Shown piece by piece: positions 22,881-33,800 of a stretch of DNA of 64,000 nucleotides. The DNA is taken from contig NC_092320.1 of assembly GCF_036785885.1 (NCBI RefSeq), forward strand, positions 18,601,557-18,665,556, read 5' to 3'. Below the pieces are notes generated by a model that had not been told where the DNA came from, made no database searches, and saw only the letters and a list, made by a program, of their open reading frames with translations. Source of the stretch: Coffea arabica (Eukaryota > Streptophyta > Magnoliopsida > Gentianales > Rubiaceae). Every line of letters begins with the position of its first letter. Position 1 is the stretch's first letter. A program made the position numbers and the translations under genes.

Positions 22881-25165
22881 CCTTCAGGAACTCCATAGCC
22901 AGATTTCACTCCGCTGCTAAATTCCCATTTCCATTCTCTCCAAGAATCCATTTTTCAACGACTTCCTTTGGTCAGAACCCAAACCCCACAAAACCCCTCA
23001 CGAAACCAGACCTGAATTCCCTAGTTCTCTCCAATTACAGCCATGGCAGGTTCCACAACCTCCTCCAGAAAGTCGTCGCATGCCCTTCAGTCCTCTTCAG
23101 AGCTTGTCAGAATCTCAAGCCCGATTCCCCCGAGTCTATTACTCTTGATTCAGTCTCAGCCCATTTCTTCTCCCTTGAAGAACTCTCGTCCCAGCTCAAA
23201 ACTAACCAATTCAAGATTGATTCTTGCTGCTTTACCATCCCTCCATCATCCCACAAAGGTAACTCAATTGTTCTTCCCAATTTGAAGCTTAAAGTTGTGA
23301 TTGAAGCCATTCGAATGGTTCTTGAAACTGTATATGATGATAGATTTGTTACATTTTCTTATGGTGGCCGCGTGAATATGGGCCGGCATACCGCGATTCG
23401 GTATCTAAAGAATTCTGTGGAGAATCCCTCTTGGTGGTTTACTGTTTCGTTTAATAGCAACGAAACGATTGATGCAAAACATGTTGATAAGTTGTGTCTG
23501 ATTATAGGGGAGAAAATTAATGACGAGTATTTGGTTGATATGATTAAGACGTTGTTTAAATTGAAGGTGGTTAGGATCGAGTTAGGAAGTTGTTATTTAG
23601 GTAGAGGGTTTCCTCAGGAATGTGGATTGAGTTGCATTTTGATCAACATTTACTTTAATGGTTTTGATAAGGAAATTCAAGAATTACGGCTTAAAACGAA
23701 AAAAGAGAATCCGAAATTTGAGGCTAATGAGCTTGTCGCTGGATCAGCTGACAGCGTTCATTATAAGCCGTTGAAGATTTATGTCGTTAGGTATCTGGAT
23801 GAGATATTGGTGATCACATCGGGGACAAAAATGTTGACTATGGATTTGAAGAGTAGGTTTATTAAGTATTTGGATGAGCATTTGGGTTTGCAGGTTGATA
23901 GAGGGCGAACGGTTATTCATAGCGCGGTTTCTGAGAAGATTGATTTTTTGGGGATGGAACTTCAGGCTGTCACGCCTTCAGTTTTGCATCCAGCTCCATC
24001 AGAAAAGGCCATTAGGGCACGAAAGAAGTACCTCAGGCAGAAAGAAGTGAGACTTTTGGAATTGAGAAATGCTAAAGAGAGAAATAGGAAAAAGTTGGGG
24101 ATGAAAATAATGAGCCATGTGTACAAGAAGTTAAAACATAGTGATGGGTTCAAATTCGAGTTTCAGATCGAGAATGAAGTAAACCAGATTTTTAGAACTT
24201 GGGCAGACGAAGTGGTGCAAGAGTATCTGCAATCTGTGGATGAAAGATGGGAATGGCACCGTATGCTGTCAGCTGGTGATTTCCTCTCATTGAAAAGGAT
24301 TAGAGACCAATTGCCCCAAGAACTTGTGGATGCTTATGACAACTTTCAGGAGCAGGTCGACAAGTATTTGAAGCCAGTGAAAGCGAAGAAGGCATTGGAG
24401 GAAGAAGAAAGGAGAGCAGAGGAAGAAGAGGAACGAAAATATGCTGAAAGAACTATCAAGGATTTGACAACACTACGGGTTAAAGTTGATGCACCCATAG
24501 AACTGATTAGGAAAGCTGTTAAGATGGCTGGTTTTACCAATCATATGGGTCGTCCTAGGCCAATTAGCTTACTCATGGTTCTTCAAGATACTGATATCAT
24601 CAAGTGGTATGCTGGCATTGGAAGAAGATGGCTTGATTTCTTTTGCTGCTGTCACAACTTCAAGATGGTAAAAACTGTTGTAACTTACCATCTGAGGTTC
24701 TCATGTATCTTGACCTTAGCAGAGAAGCATGAATCTACTAAACGTGAAGCTATGAGGCATTACACTAAGGATCTGAAAGTGTCTGACCTTGATAGAGCTG
24801 AAGAAATTCATTTCCCTACAGAAAGAGAGGTAAAGATGATGGGAGATAAGAATCTCTCGGATCCTTGGCCTGTGGACGGCCCCTTGACAACAGCTTTGAT
24901 TAAACTGGCTTCTGATGAGCCTCCGTACCGTTGTGTGGCTCATTTCTGTGATAGAACAGAGACAACTGTCTACCGGATTCAGTTATTGCAAAACCATCTC
25001 AACGAGAGAGCAATGGATGGGAAAAATTGTCATTCAGGGATTGGCTCAATTCATGATAGTCTGAATAGGAAATGCATTCCCCTTTGCTCTGAACATATAA
25101 GCGAGTTATATATGGGTAGACTAACACTGCAAGACATTGATTGTACTTCTTTTGTTGCCGATTGA
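22871..25165 (+). CDS. Nuclear-encoded group II intron maturase (nMAT3-like)
   Basis: Intronless 764-residue protein of the plant nMAT family, which is imported into mitochondria and helps splice degenerate group II introns. The first 35 residues are rich in Arg, Ser and Phe and lack acids (presequence-like). A reverse-transcriptase-like domain spans roughly 135-365, with the RT5-type GFPQECGLS at 246-254. Its catalytic motif is degenerate: RYLDEILV at 307-314 in place of YADD, so polymerase activity is unlikely. A charged Lys/Glu stretch at 505-530 precedes the maturase X domain (about 540-635, with SCILTLAEKHESTKREAMRHY). A 130-residue C-terminal extension has Cys and His residues reminiscent of a decayed D/En region. 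Neighbouring PMT suggests orthology to Arabidopsis nMAT3 (At5g04050), but this is inference; nMAT1, nMAT2 or nMAT4 are the alternatives. Confidence 0.88.
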   Translation: MLLTFRNSIARFHSAAKFPFPFSPRIHFSTTSFGQNPNPTKPLTKPDLNSLVLSNYSHGRFHNLLQKVVACPSVLFRACQNLKPDSPESITLDSVSAHFFSLEELSSQLKTNQFKIDSCCFTIPPSSHKGNSIVLPNLKLKVVIEAIRMVLETVYDDRFVTFSYGGRVNMGRHTAIRYLKNSVENPSWWFTVSFNSNETIDAKHVDKLCLIIGEKINDEYLVDMIKTLFKLKVVRIELGSCYLGRGFPQECGLSCILINIYFNGFDKEIQELRLKTKKENPKFEANELVAGSADSVHYKPLKIYVVRYLDEILVITSGTKMLTMDLKSRFIKYLDEHLGLQVDRGRTVIHSAVSEKIDFLGMELQAVTPSVLHPAPSEKAIRARKKYLRQKEVRLLELRNAKERNRKKLGMKIMSHVYKKLKHSDGFKFEFQIENEVNQIFRTWADEVVQEYLQSVDERWEWHRMLSAGDFLSLKRIRDQLPQELVDAYDNFQEQVDKYLKPVKAKKALEEEERRAEEEEERKYAERTIKDLTTLRVKVDAPIELIRKAVKMAGFTNHMGRPRPISLLMVLQDTDIIKWYAGIGRRWLDFFCCCHNFKMVKTVVTYHLRFSCILTLAEKHESTKREAMRHYTKDLKVSDLDRAEEIHFPTEREVKMMGDKNLSDPWPVDGPLTTALIKLASDEPPYRCVAHFCDRTETTVYRIQLLQNHLNERAMDGKNCHSGIGSIHDSLNRKCIPLCSEHISELYMGRLTLQDIDCTSFVAD

Positions 25166-26330
25166 ATTGATTACCTTTGGTCATCCAAAGCTTGATCGTT
25201 TAAGCCAGGTCAAAATATCCGTAATATTAGCTAAACTCAGATGTTTTTTGGCCATCGGGATTTCATTCTTTTGTTTGGGGAGGAGGGGGGGGGGCTCGGT
25301 GGGGAGGTTTTCACTTGGTATTTTGTACCACAATAGAGAGTTTCGACTGCCACCCATGAATTGTGTTACGGATGATACTGAAGTACATTTGAAATGACCA
25401 CAAGATTTGATTTTCTCATGTTTGTTATACTTTTTCATTTTGCCTCCCCTGCTCATGTGAGCGGTTCAAGAACTTTTTCTTTCTTTTTCTGAGAAATTGG
25501 ACTCAGCAACTGCATGGACTGAAATCTAAATCCCTACTGAACAGAAGCGGTCACAGAATGCAACATGGAGATATGCATCTTTTGTAGAGATTCTCGTCAT
25601 GTCTGGTATCAAAACTTTCTTCAGGAAAAATCAAACAAACAAAAAAAGTTTCTGAAACTGGAGCAAAAATCTTCAGCATTATGAAACAGTTTGCATTTGC
25701 CGGCAAATACAGCTGTTTCTATACTGATTCGTCATTTTCTAAAAGAATCTCAGAAAGTGTTCTTCTGTCATCTTTTAGAGAATAGATTGTAGACTTTTTG
25801 AACATACTGATGGATTTTACTAGCATCTAAAATCCCCATTAGTGAGTCAAAATGCTTGCTACTATTTAGGTGGGATATTATCTCTGTTACAGGTTCAATA
25901 ACCAATGATGCATACCTAACTATATAGCTACTAATGCTTGTCTAAATTTCCTACAACAGTTAGCTAAAATCTCCAGAGTTCACTATGCTGTTGATTTTCC
26001 CAGCAGACAGCCTGGGAAATGACCAGTAACTTGATAATGCTTACAATCTTGTAAGTATATTTGCCAAAATTTCCACTTTTTTCACTTGCCAAAAACTAGC
26101 CACTAATGGGGAAATGTTGCAAGCTCGGTAAAGAAGGAATTTATGGTTGGCTGTTGAACCCTGCTAATGCCTAATTGCAGTTGGGAATTCACATATTTTA
26201 TTTTGGCCTTCTAATAAGCTTGAATACCTGGACAAAAATTGTTGCAAGTCTGCAAGGTAAGCTTTCTGTCGGAAATGCCTGCCTTCTCCTACCTTTGATG
26301 ATGACCCAGAAAGAAACTTGCAAAGTAAAG
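25166..26330. other. nMAT 3' region and intergenic DNA
   Basis: Likely nMAT 3' UTR at the left, with a G-rich run around 25278-25294, then unremarkable intergenic sequence. No coding region is supported. Confidence 0.45.
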
Positions 26331-26880
26331 AAATGGGGGAAGTCTGTCAGACAACCGCCACCCAGCAGATGCCGAAGCAAAGGCCGGGAACAATCGATCC
26401 TCTACTGCCCCAGCAGCCTGGAAACCGAATTGCAGGCATGGTTCAAATACTCGGCCAGGTGTCACCGGAATGGGACTTTCCGATCCAATACCGGGACAAA
26501 ATGATTTTGAGATAATGAATTGTCAAGAACTGGATCGAATAATCGAGAACACGGTCGAGATATCTCTGAAATGGATAGAAATGACCAAATCGGCCCGAGA
26601 CATTTCGAGTCAACTCGAATTTTTATTATTTTTGCTAATTTATTTTATTATTTTTATTTGTCACATTTTTTAAATAATTTTTAGAATATTAAATATTTCA
26701 AAAATTTACATCTCACTAAAACCGTGACCGACTGATATGTCGAAATTAATATAAGACGGTTTGAGCCATGACTATGACCGTAACTTTGAACCATGATTGC
26801 AGGATGCTCCCGTCAAGGGGTCATATTTCATCCACCGGACTTGGCTTCCTGTCTCCTAACAACTCAAGGACACAGATAAA
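26331..26880 (+). repeat. Direct repeat L flanking the PPR gene (interrupted copy)
   Basis: Two blocks (26331-26436 and 26796-26880) together match 30408-30600 on the other side of the PPR gene: shared strings include GAAGTCTGTCAGACAAC, CGATCCTCTACTGC, GGTCATATTTCATCCACC and CTCAAGGACACAGA (with single-base differences in places). The two blocks are separated by the hAT-like element at 26437-26795, which is absent from the second copy. Confidence 0.8.
26437..26795. mobile_element. hAT-like MITE with 8-bp target duplication
   Basis: The octamer ATTGCAGG flanks the element exactly (26429-26436 and 26796-26803). The ends are inverted: CATGGTTCAAATACTCGG at the left and CCGTAACTTTGAACCATG at the right. 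An 8-bp duplication is characteristic of hAT transposition. The 359 bp has no transposase. The related repeat at 30408-30600 shows the uninterrupted site. Confidence 0.85.
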
Positions 26881-26889
26881 GTTCATTCT

Positions 26890-27760
26890 TGTTCACAATT
26901 CAGGAAATTAAACGCAATGGAATGTGCACAAAAAAACACAATTTTGTCCATCTGATGACATTGTTGATCCTATCTTCACCCCCTAATCCCCTTTTTTCGA
27001 TTGTAAGGATAATATGATTCCCCAATTAACATTTAATTATAGGTCGAATTAAGACAAGTTTAGGTACACAACACTACAATGAATTTAGACTTTACATACC
27101 CTCAAAAAAAAAAAAATATATATATATATATATATATGGACTTTACATCCCTCTCAACACACTGTTCATTAGGGGCTTGAGTCCCTCCTTGGTGGCCACT
27201 GAGCCATTGGCCCATAGGGTATAGATGAAATACTAGGAAATTGCTTTGCCTGATGAAAAGGTGTAGTGGTACATGTTATGAAATACAAAATTTGCCTCTC
27301 TTATTTACTGAAGAAATATAGTATGATTTATCAATTATATATCTTGATAGAGAACTCTGACTTGACCTTTTTCAACAAGTTCCGTTTTAATATTCCATTT
27401 CAGGATAATAAACTTTTTCCTTGATTCACGTTTCCTAATAGTTCAGTTTTATTTCTTTATTTTTTTCCTTTCCTTTTTACAATAAACTGTTCTGCTTTAC
27501 CATGATGCTTATTTTCTTGATTTGGCCTCTTTTAAGTTTGTATTTTTGCCTATAACTAGAATCATAGCACTCAAGAAATAGCCTCATATATAAAACATTA
27601 AAGCTGACAAGTGGGAAAAGCCCCACTCTATTTTAGTTCATCTCGTTTTCGACTTTGCTTCAGTTGCTTGCATATGTATAGTTGTATTCAAGATCAAGAA
27701 GGCGCCTTTTTTGTGGTTTCAAAAGACAGATAAAACTGTCAAGCCAACTTCTAATTGTAA
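26890..27760. other. Intergenic DNA and 5' region of PPR gene
   Basis: Contains a TA microsatellite at about 27117-27137 and AT-rich sequence. Short open frames near 27680-27900 in the other two frames do not connect in phase with the PPR frame. No independent gene is supported. Confidence 0.4.
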
Positions 27761-29998
27761 TCACAGCTTGTCCACAATTCATCCAAGATTCGTCCTTTTC
27801 GTGCCAATGGAATCCTTTCGCTTCATTTATGCTGTTTTCCACATCCCAAAGTTCCACTCCATTCAGCCCATAAAAGTTCTGAGCTTTTACTTCCCACCAA
27901 TCTCTTAAAACTTCGCCATTATCACCACCTGACAATCCCGCTTTCCTCACAATTTGATTCATGTAAAGACCTTAAAAGCCTAAAACAAATCCATTCTTCT
28001 CTAATAGTCTCAAATGGGATTGTTTGTGATGAACCCGACTACGAAATTGCTGAAAAGTTGATTTCTTTATACACTAACTTCGATGATTTTGATAGTTTAT
28101 TGGCAATATTAAAGTCTATAAAAAGACCCAATTCTACTCTTCTGTGGAATATGGCTCTGAAATCTCTTGTTAATTCAGGACTTAGTGAATTTGCAATTTG
28201 GATTTATAAGCAAATGAGAGAAATGGGAGTTGAACATGACAGTTATACATTTCCAATATTGAGCAAAGCAGTTTTCTTGGTGGATTTCGAAGCTTTTTGG
28301 CTGGGGAAAACGATTCATGGCTTAGCTATGCAAATGGGTTTCGGATGTGATGTTTACTTTTGTAATACGATGATTGCGGTTTATAGTAAAAGTGGGCGTT
28401 TTGGAGATGCTTGCAAGTTGTTTCATGAAATGCCTGACAGAGATATTGTTTCTTGGACAGCAATGATTTCGGCTTACGTTCGTGAAGACAATTTTTTCGG
28501 GGCTTTTAGATTGTTTGGGAAAATGCAAAATGAGGTGGAACCCAATGCAGTGACAATGTTAGGCCTGCTGCAAGGATGTCCTAGTATGGTCGAAGGGAGA
28601 CAACTTCATGGATATATCATTAAAAATGGGTTATTGCATGATCGCTCTGTGGAAAATTCGCTGTTGAATATGTATAGTCACGTTGATAGTGTTTCTGATG
28701 CTGAAATTCTTTTTGGAGAAATAGATAAAAGGGATGTAGTTACTTGGAATATAATGTTGTCATTGTACACTTATAAAGGAGATATTACGAGGATGATTGG
28801 TTGTTTTCGACAAATGTCTGGTGAAGTAGATCCTAGCTGCGAGACGTTGACTGTGTTTGTTTCAGGGTTAGCAGAATGTGGATATCTATTTGAAGGTAGA
28901 CAAATACATTGTCTAGCTTTGAAGAAGGGACTTTTTGATGATAAATTGAGGGCTTGTTTGTTGGATTTCTATGCAAAGCATCGGGAGGTGGATATATCTG
29001 CTAAGCTATTTGAAGAAGTTCATTACAGAAACTCTATCACTTGGAATACTATGATGCTGGGGTTTATTGAAAATGGGCTGTTTAAAGAGTGTATTGCATT
29101 GTTTAAGCAAATGCTACTTGTAGGTGTTCGGCCAGGTGCTGAAATACTGAGAACTCTTATTCTTGCTTATACCCACATGGGGGCAGTACAATTGGGCAAA
29201 GGGATACATGGATACATTATAAGGAAGTCATTTGTTGAGTCTGGTGCTGCTATAACGGCCTTGGAAACTTCTATCTTAAATATGTATCTTAGATGTGGAA
29301 GTCTTTCTGCTGCAGGCGTTTGCTTTGACAGAATGGTAGGTAAAGACCTTGTGGCATGGACATCAATGATTGAGGGCTATGGAATGCATGGATTGGGTTT
29401 TCAAGCATTAGAACTATTTCAGAAAATGGTGGAGGAAGGATTAAAGCCGAACGACATGACCTTCTTAAGCATACTATCTGCTTGTAGCCATTCCGGCCTA
29501 TTAAGTGAAGGCTGCCAGATTTTATATTGCATGAGATCAAAATTTTCTGTTGAACCTAATTTGAACCATTACACCTGCATTATCGATATGTTAGGTCGGT
29601 CTGGAATGATAAAAGAAGGCCTGTCTCTCATTTTTAAATTGGTTCCCTTTCCAGATGGTCGGATTTTTGGTGCACTTCTAGCCGCCTCTAGAGTTTACAT
29701 GGACAAAAAAGTTGCTGACTATGCAGCAAATAGGCTCCTGGAATTAGAACCTGATAATGCTGGATACCACACCCTTATCAGCAATGTAAAAGCAAGTGCA
29801 GAGAAGTGGTTTGAAGTTGAAGATTTCAGGAGCACAATAAAATCCAAAGATTTGATGAAGCTACCTGGTTGGAGCTGCATAGAAGCAAAGGGGTTTCTTC
29901 ACGGTTTTGTCTCAGGAGACAGATCACATCCTTATGCGGATTGCATCCAGCAGACGTTAGAAATCTTGAACAGAACCATGCAAGATGTGCTTATGTAG
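27761..29998 (+). CDS. PLS-class pentatricopeptide repeat protein with E domain; 5' end unresolved
   Basis: The long frame encodes a plant PPR protein, a sequence-specific organellar RNA-binding protein. Repeats such as DIVSWTAMISAYVREDNFFG, DVVTWNIMLSLYTYKGDI, NSITWNTMMLGFIENGLF and DLVAWTSMIEGYGMHGLG occur at about 35-residue spacing. The C-terminus (EPDNAGYHTLISN, LPGWSCIEAKGFLHGFVSGD, then SHP) is an E/E+ region without DYW, the type often found in C-to-U editing factors. The frame is open from 27761 and already shows PPR-like sequence upstream of 28058 (CKDLKSLKQIHSSL), but has no ATG before 28151. An ATG at 27807 opens a presequence-like peptide in another frame, ending at 27908. So either a frameshift, a sequence error or a missed 5' exon separates start and body. 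The body itself is intact. Confidence 0.85.
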   Translation, partial: SQLVHNSSKIRPFRANGILSLHLCCFPHPKVPLHSAHKSSELLLPTNLLKLRHYHHLTIPLSSQFDSCKDLKSLKQIHSSLIVSNGIVCDEPDYEIAEKLISLYTNFDDFDSLLAILKSIKRPNSTLLWNMALKSLVNSGLSEFAIWIYKQMREMGVEHDSYTFPILSKAVFLVDFEAFWLGKTIHGLAMQMGFGCDVYFCNTMIAVYSKSGRFGDACKLFHEMPDRDIVSWTAMISAYVREDNFFGAFRLFGKMQNEVEPNAVTMLGLLQGCPSMVEGRQLHGYIIKNGLLHDRSVENSLLNMYSHVDSVSDAEILFGEIDKRDVVTWNIMLSLYTYKGDITRMIGCFRQMSGEVDPSCETLTVFVSGLAECGYLFEGRQIHCLALKKGLFDDKLRACLLDFYAKHREVDISAKLFEEVHYRNSITWNTMMLGFIENGLFKECIALFKQMLLVGVRPGAEILRTLILAYTHMGAVQLGKGIHGYIIRKSFVESGAAITALETSILNMYLRCGSLSAAGVCFDRMVGKDLVAWTSMIEGYGMHGLGFQALELFQKMVEEGLKPNDMTFLSILSACSHSGLLSEGCQILYCMRSKFSVEPNLNHYTCIIDMLGRSGMIKEGLSLIFKLVPFPDGRIFGALLAASRVYMDKKVADYAANRLLELEPDNAGYHTLISNVKASAEKWFEVEDFRSTIKSKDLMKLPGWSCIEAKGFLHGFVSGDRSHPYADCIQQTLEILNRTMQDVLM

Positions 29999-30407
29999 GC
30001 TACAAACATGTACAGCTGAGTTGATGCTTCTTATAATGAAAGAAATAAACTTGCATTCCACTTCTGTTGCTTGCAATGCTTGTTGGATACAAATACTTCG
30101 TTACTCCCTCCAAGCTGCAAATCTGATTCATAATCCACCAAACCATCACTAATTAGCTTTGAATATCTGATCAAAAGTTTGACACACTAAAAGCTACTAA
30201 CAAGCAAATCTGAATCATAATTCATACCAACAAAAAGAAAAGCTTGAAACACCAATAATTCAAACTCTCTCCAAGCTGCAAATCTGATTAGTTTTGAATA
30301 TTTGATCAAAAGTTTGACACACTAAGAGCTACTAACGAGCAAATTTGAATCATAATTCATACCAACAAAAAGAAAAGCTTGGAACACCAATAATTTAACA
30401 AAAGGGT
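29999..30407. repeat. Tandem duplication of about 125 bp downstream of PPR gene
   Basis: The segment near 30112-30262 is repeated at about 30273-30397. Both contain CCAAGCTGCAAATCTGATT, GATCAAAAGTTTGACACACT, GAATCATAATTCATACCAAC and AACACCAATAATT. The second unit is shorter, lacking about 25 bp near its left end. The preceding 110 bp is presumably the PPR 3' UTR. Confidence 0.85.
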
Positions 30408-30600
30408 AGTGGGAGAAGTCTGTCAGACAACTGCAAGACCACCCTAGTCCATGGCAAAGCAAGAACTAGGAACGATCCTCTACTGCACTGTGGCCCGACC
30501 AACCAGGCTGCAAGAGCTGTTAATCACGCTCTGGTCAAGCAGTCATATTTCATCCACCAGACTTGGTTTCCTGTCTCCTTAGAACTCAAGGACACAGAGG
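30408..30600 (+). repeat. Direct repeat L, uninterrupted copy
   Basis: Partner of the interrupted repeat at 26331-26880, in the same orientation and about 4 kb away on the other side of the PPR gene. It has no hAT-like element at the corresponding point (around 30515-30535). Confidence 0.8.
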
Positions 30601-30800
30601 TACGAGCCTATAGAACAGATCCTGTTCAAGTAAGGTCGTGCCATGTGTCCTTCGGCTTTTCTTATTAGTAATGTGCATTTATTATGCGTTTTTCCGATGT
30701 GGGACAAATCTTGAAAGAGTATGGGGGCAGTCTCGTAATTTGACAGAGGTTCCTTAACACGGCTGGTGAGATCTCTTTCTTTTCTTTCTCGATCTCAACC

Positions 30801-30830
30801 ATGTTTTCGGAGACTGACTACGTTGGCTAA
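30801..30830 (+). promoter_or_regulatory. Upstream ORF in the PMT leader
   Basis: ATG at 30801 opens a nine-codon frame ending at TAA 30828-30830, 60 bases before the main ATG. It would be in the 5' UTR only if transcription starts before 30801, which I cannot verify. Confidence 0.4.
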
Positions 30831-30889
30831 ATTCTCTGCTCAAATTTGACTCCAAGCCCACGTCTTTAAAGGAGAAAGAGGTGAGAAAG

Positions 30890-33800
30890 ATGGCGGGTCA
30901 TGGCCAGAGCCAGGGGCAGATAAGCATGAATATAAGGGCCTTTGATTGGAAGGTTGGGCAGATGATAATGGTGACCCTTTTAGTGATGATAGGTTCATTT
31001 TACACCGGCACCCTTTTCGGCCGGAGCGGCAACGCGGGCGGCGGGGGCAATATCAATTTCAACGATGTCCCACTTGAAGAGCAGCTTCAATCTTCCAATA
31101 CTACAGCATTGCTGCCATCCTCTGGTTAGTGGTAGAACTTTCTTGATTTTTCTTTATCTATTCTAACTCAAGCAAGGTTGTACATATTTGTTTGGGGGAT
31201 TATCCATTATGCTAATTAAGAAGTTTGTGTATAGGTTTCTTTTAGCTTAGATTTTGTAGGACCCCGATTTGGCAGAGCTGGATTCTTGATTTAGATTCTG
31301 GGGGAGTGCAGTTAGTGAAACTGGGGTACAAGAAATAGATAGCCATTTTAGAGGGCTGTGGTTATTAAGTGAGATAGTGGCAGTTTAGTCGAATTTATGT
31401 ATTTGGAGGGCTACTTGATGGTAGAATTTTAATTGAGAAAAGGGGAAGTTTGAAGTGGAATTCAGGAAACAAATAGAAAAGCGTCTTTTCCAATTTTGAA
31501 GTCAATGTGATTGTTGGGGGATTATTTCGGTATGAAATCCTGCGACCGAATCAGTGCTTAGAGTTCAACTATTTTGAGCATAGCTTATGTAATTGACTCT
31601 GTTGCAGTGGTTTGTCAGAGGGTGGGAATGCTGAGGTGGATTGGGTTCTTGTTTATCTGCACAAAAGTAGTTTGAGTTTTTAGTATGTTATTGTTTCTTT
31701 TCTTGTTAATACTTTGGCATAGAAAATTATACTTCCAAAAATGTTTCAGCATGTGAGGGTTTTGGAGAATTTTGTGATTGTTGGTTATGCTTGATACAAG
31801 GATATTGATTCTTTAAGAGGTAGATATGAAGTTCTATTCTTGCTTGTATATCCTTTCATATCTCTATGATTCAGACAGATTGGATCTCTCTGATATAAAT
31901 ATCCTGTCTTTATTGGAAAATAAAGTAAAGAATTTGCTATGAGAAAAAAGTGACATATCAAGGATGTGCAATCATTGTGCTAGAAACCAAATGAATTGTC
32001 TTTGACTGCTTCTGGAGATCTATCAATGTACTTCCAATACATTATTTCTGTGCTTGCAGGAGGGCCTGAGTTCACAAATAAAGTAACTCTTTCTTATCGC
32101 ACAATACCACTTACCATCCCAGAAACCGGGATAAATGTCTGCCCAATAACATTCAATGAGTACATTCCCTGCCATGATCCAGCATATGTTGAAGAATTGT
32201 TGCCAAAATTAGATCTGTCAAGGAGAGAAGAGCTGGAAAGGCATTGCCCTCCACTTAATAGGCGCTTGTTTTGTTTGGTGCCTCCTCCTGCTGATTACAA
32301 GCAGCCCATAAGGTGGCCAACCAGTAGGGACTATGTTTGGCGAAGTAATGTGAATCATACTCATCTTGCTGAGGTGAAAGGGGGACAGAACTGGGTGCAT
32401 GAGAAGGATCAATTTTGGTGGTTTCCAGGTGGTGGTACTCATTTTAAGCATGGGGCTTCTGAGTACATACAGAGGTTAATGCCGTTTTACTTTGTTAAAC
32501 TGCATTTACTTCTGCCTTTCAAGTTTTATTCCCCATATTCACAACATTTGTATTTAGCAATCCCCCACTTCATAGGCAAAGAGGAAAATTAGATGCTAGC
32601 TTCAAACGTAGTTCCATCTATAAGCGTAGGAGAACTGTATGATTTACTATTGTTACACTTTTAACTGCATTTTATCAAATGGTTCCGCTTCCCCCCCTCC
32701 CCCCACCCCCTAAAGTATATATGTGAGGCTATACACTTTGGGAAGCTTAGTCATGGCTGACCCTGAAACATTGATCCCTCATCTAAGTTTGTTGTACTTG
32801 ATCATGTCAAACTTCTTAGGCTTTTGTCCTGGCAGGCAATTACCTTAATTCATATCTGAAAAGCATTTCTCTTTTCATTATTATGTTGTTCATGCAGGTT
32901 GGGAAATATGACTACAAATTACACAGGTGACCTGCGTTCTGCAGGAGTATATCAGGTACTGGATGTTGGCTGTGGTGTGGCTAGCTTTTCTGCCTATCTT
33001 CTGCCCTTAAATATACAAACCATGTCCTTTGCTCCCAAAGATGGCCATGAAAATCAGATCCAGTTTGCGTTGGAACGAGGAATCGGTGCAATGATATCTT
33101 CTTTATCCACAAAACAGCTACCATATCCCACTAGCTCTTTTGAAATGATTCACTGTTCTAGATGCCGGGTTGATTGGCACGAGAATGGTAAATTTTGAGT
33201 GTCATATAAAATCACAAGTACATGAAGATGTCGTAGAACACGTATGATTTCTGCAGTATTTAGCTTTAAAGTTGATGCAATTTAACTTACCAAATGATTA
33301 TTTGTTGATAGTAGTTTGACATTTCCATGTCATTCAGAGATCAAAATTCCAAAAGCAGAAATTAGATAATAAAATTTGTGCTGGATTTAATGCCAAATAT
33401 CTTGTTTAGGGTCAATCAGCATTTTGCAGTTAAACCTTTACTTGGAGTATCTGGCTTTGCTGAAGTACTTTGATGATGAAACCATGACTGTGAAACTTTT
33501 GTTAGCGTGCATATAGTGTAGAAATTGATGTGTTAGCATTTATGTCAAGTATAGAATTGAGATGCAATTCAGCTGAGGGAAAAAAAAAAGACACAAACAG
33601 CAGCTTTTTAATTCTTAGTGTGCAATTTGTAATTTAATCATCAGTCCCTGCACGGGCATGTGGCCTTTCTACTAAAAGACCAAATTTTATAAGCATGGAG
33701 TCTAGATGGAATAAATTGAGAATGTGAACACTTTTTCTTGTTGATCAATGTGTTTTTAACTATTATGATCCTTATGCATAGTTGATCAAGTGATTTTTAG

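Noticed and set aside
26175-26504. 109-codon open frame upstream of the PPR gene
   Set aside because: It runs through direct repeat L and into the hAT-like element; the peptide has no family resemblance and the paralogous repeat does not keep the frame.
27660-27962. 100-codon minus-strand frame over the PPR 5' region
   Set aside because: It is antisense to the PPR reading frame, whose sequence is clearly PPR-like; no independent evidence supports the minus strand.
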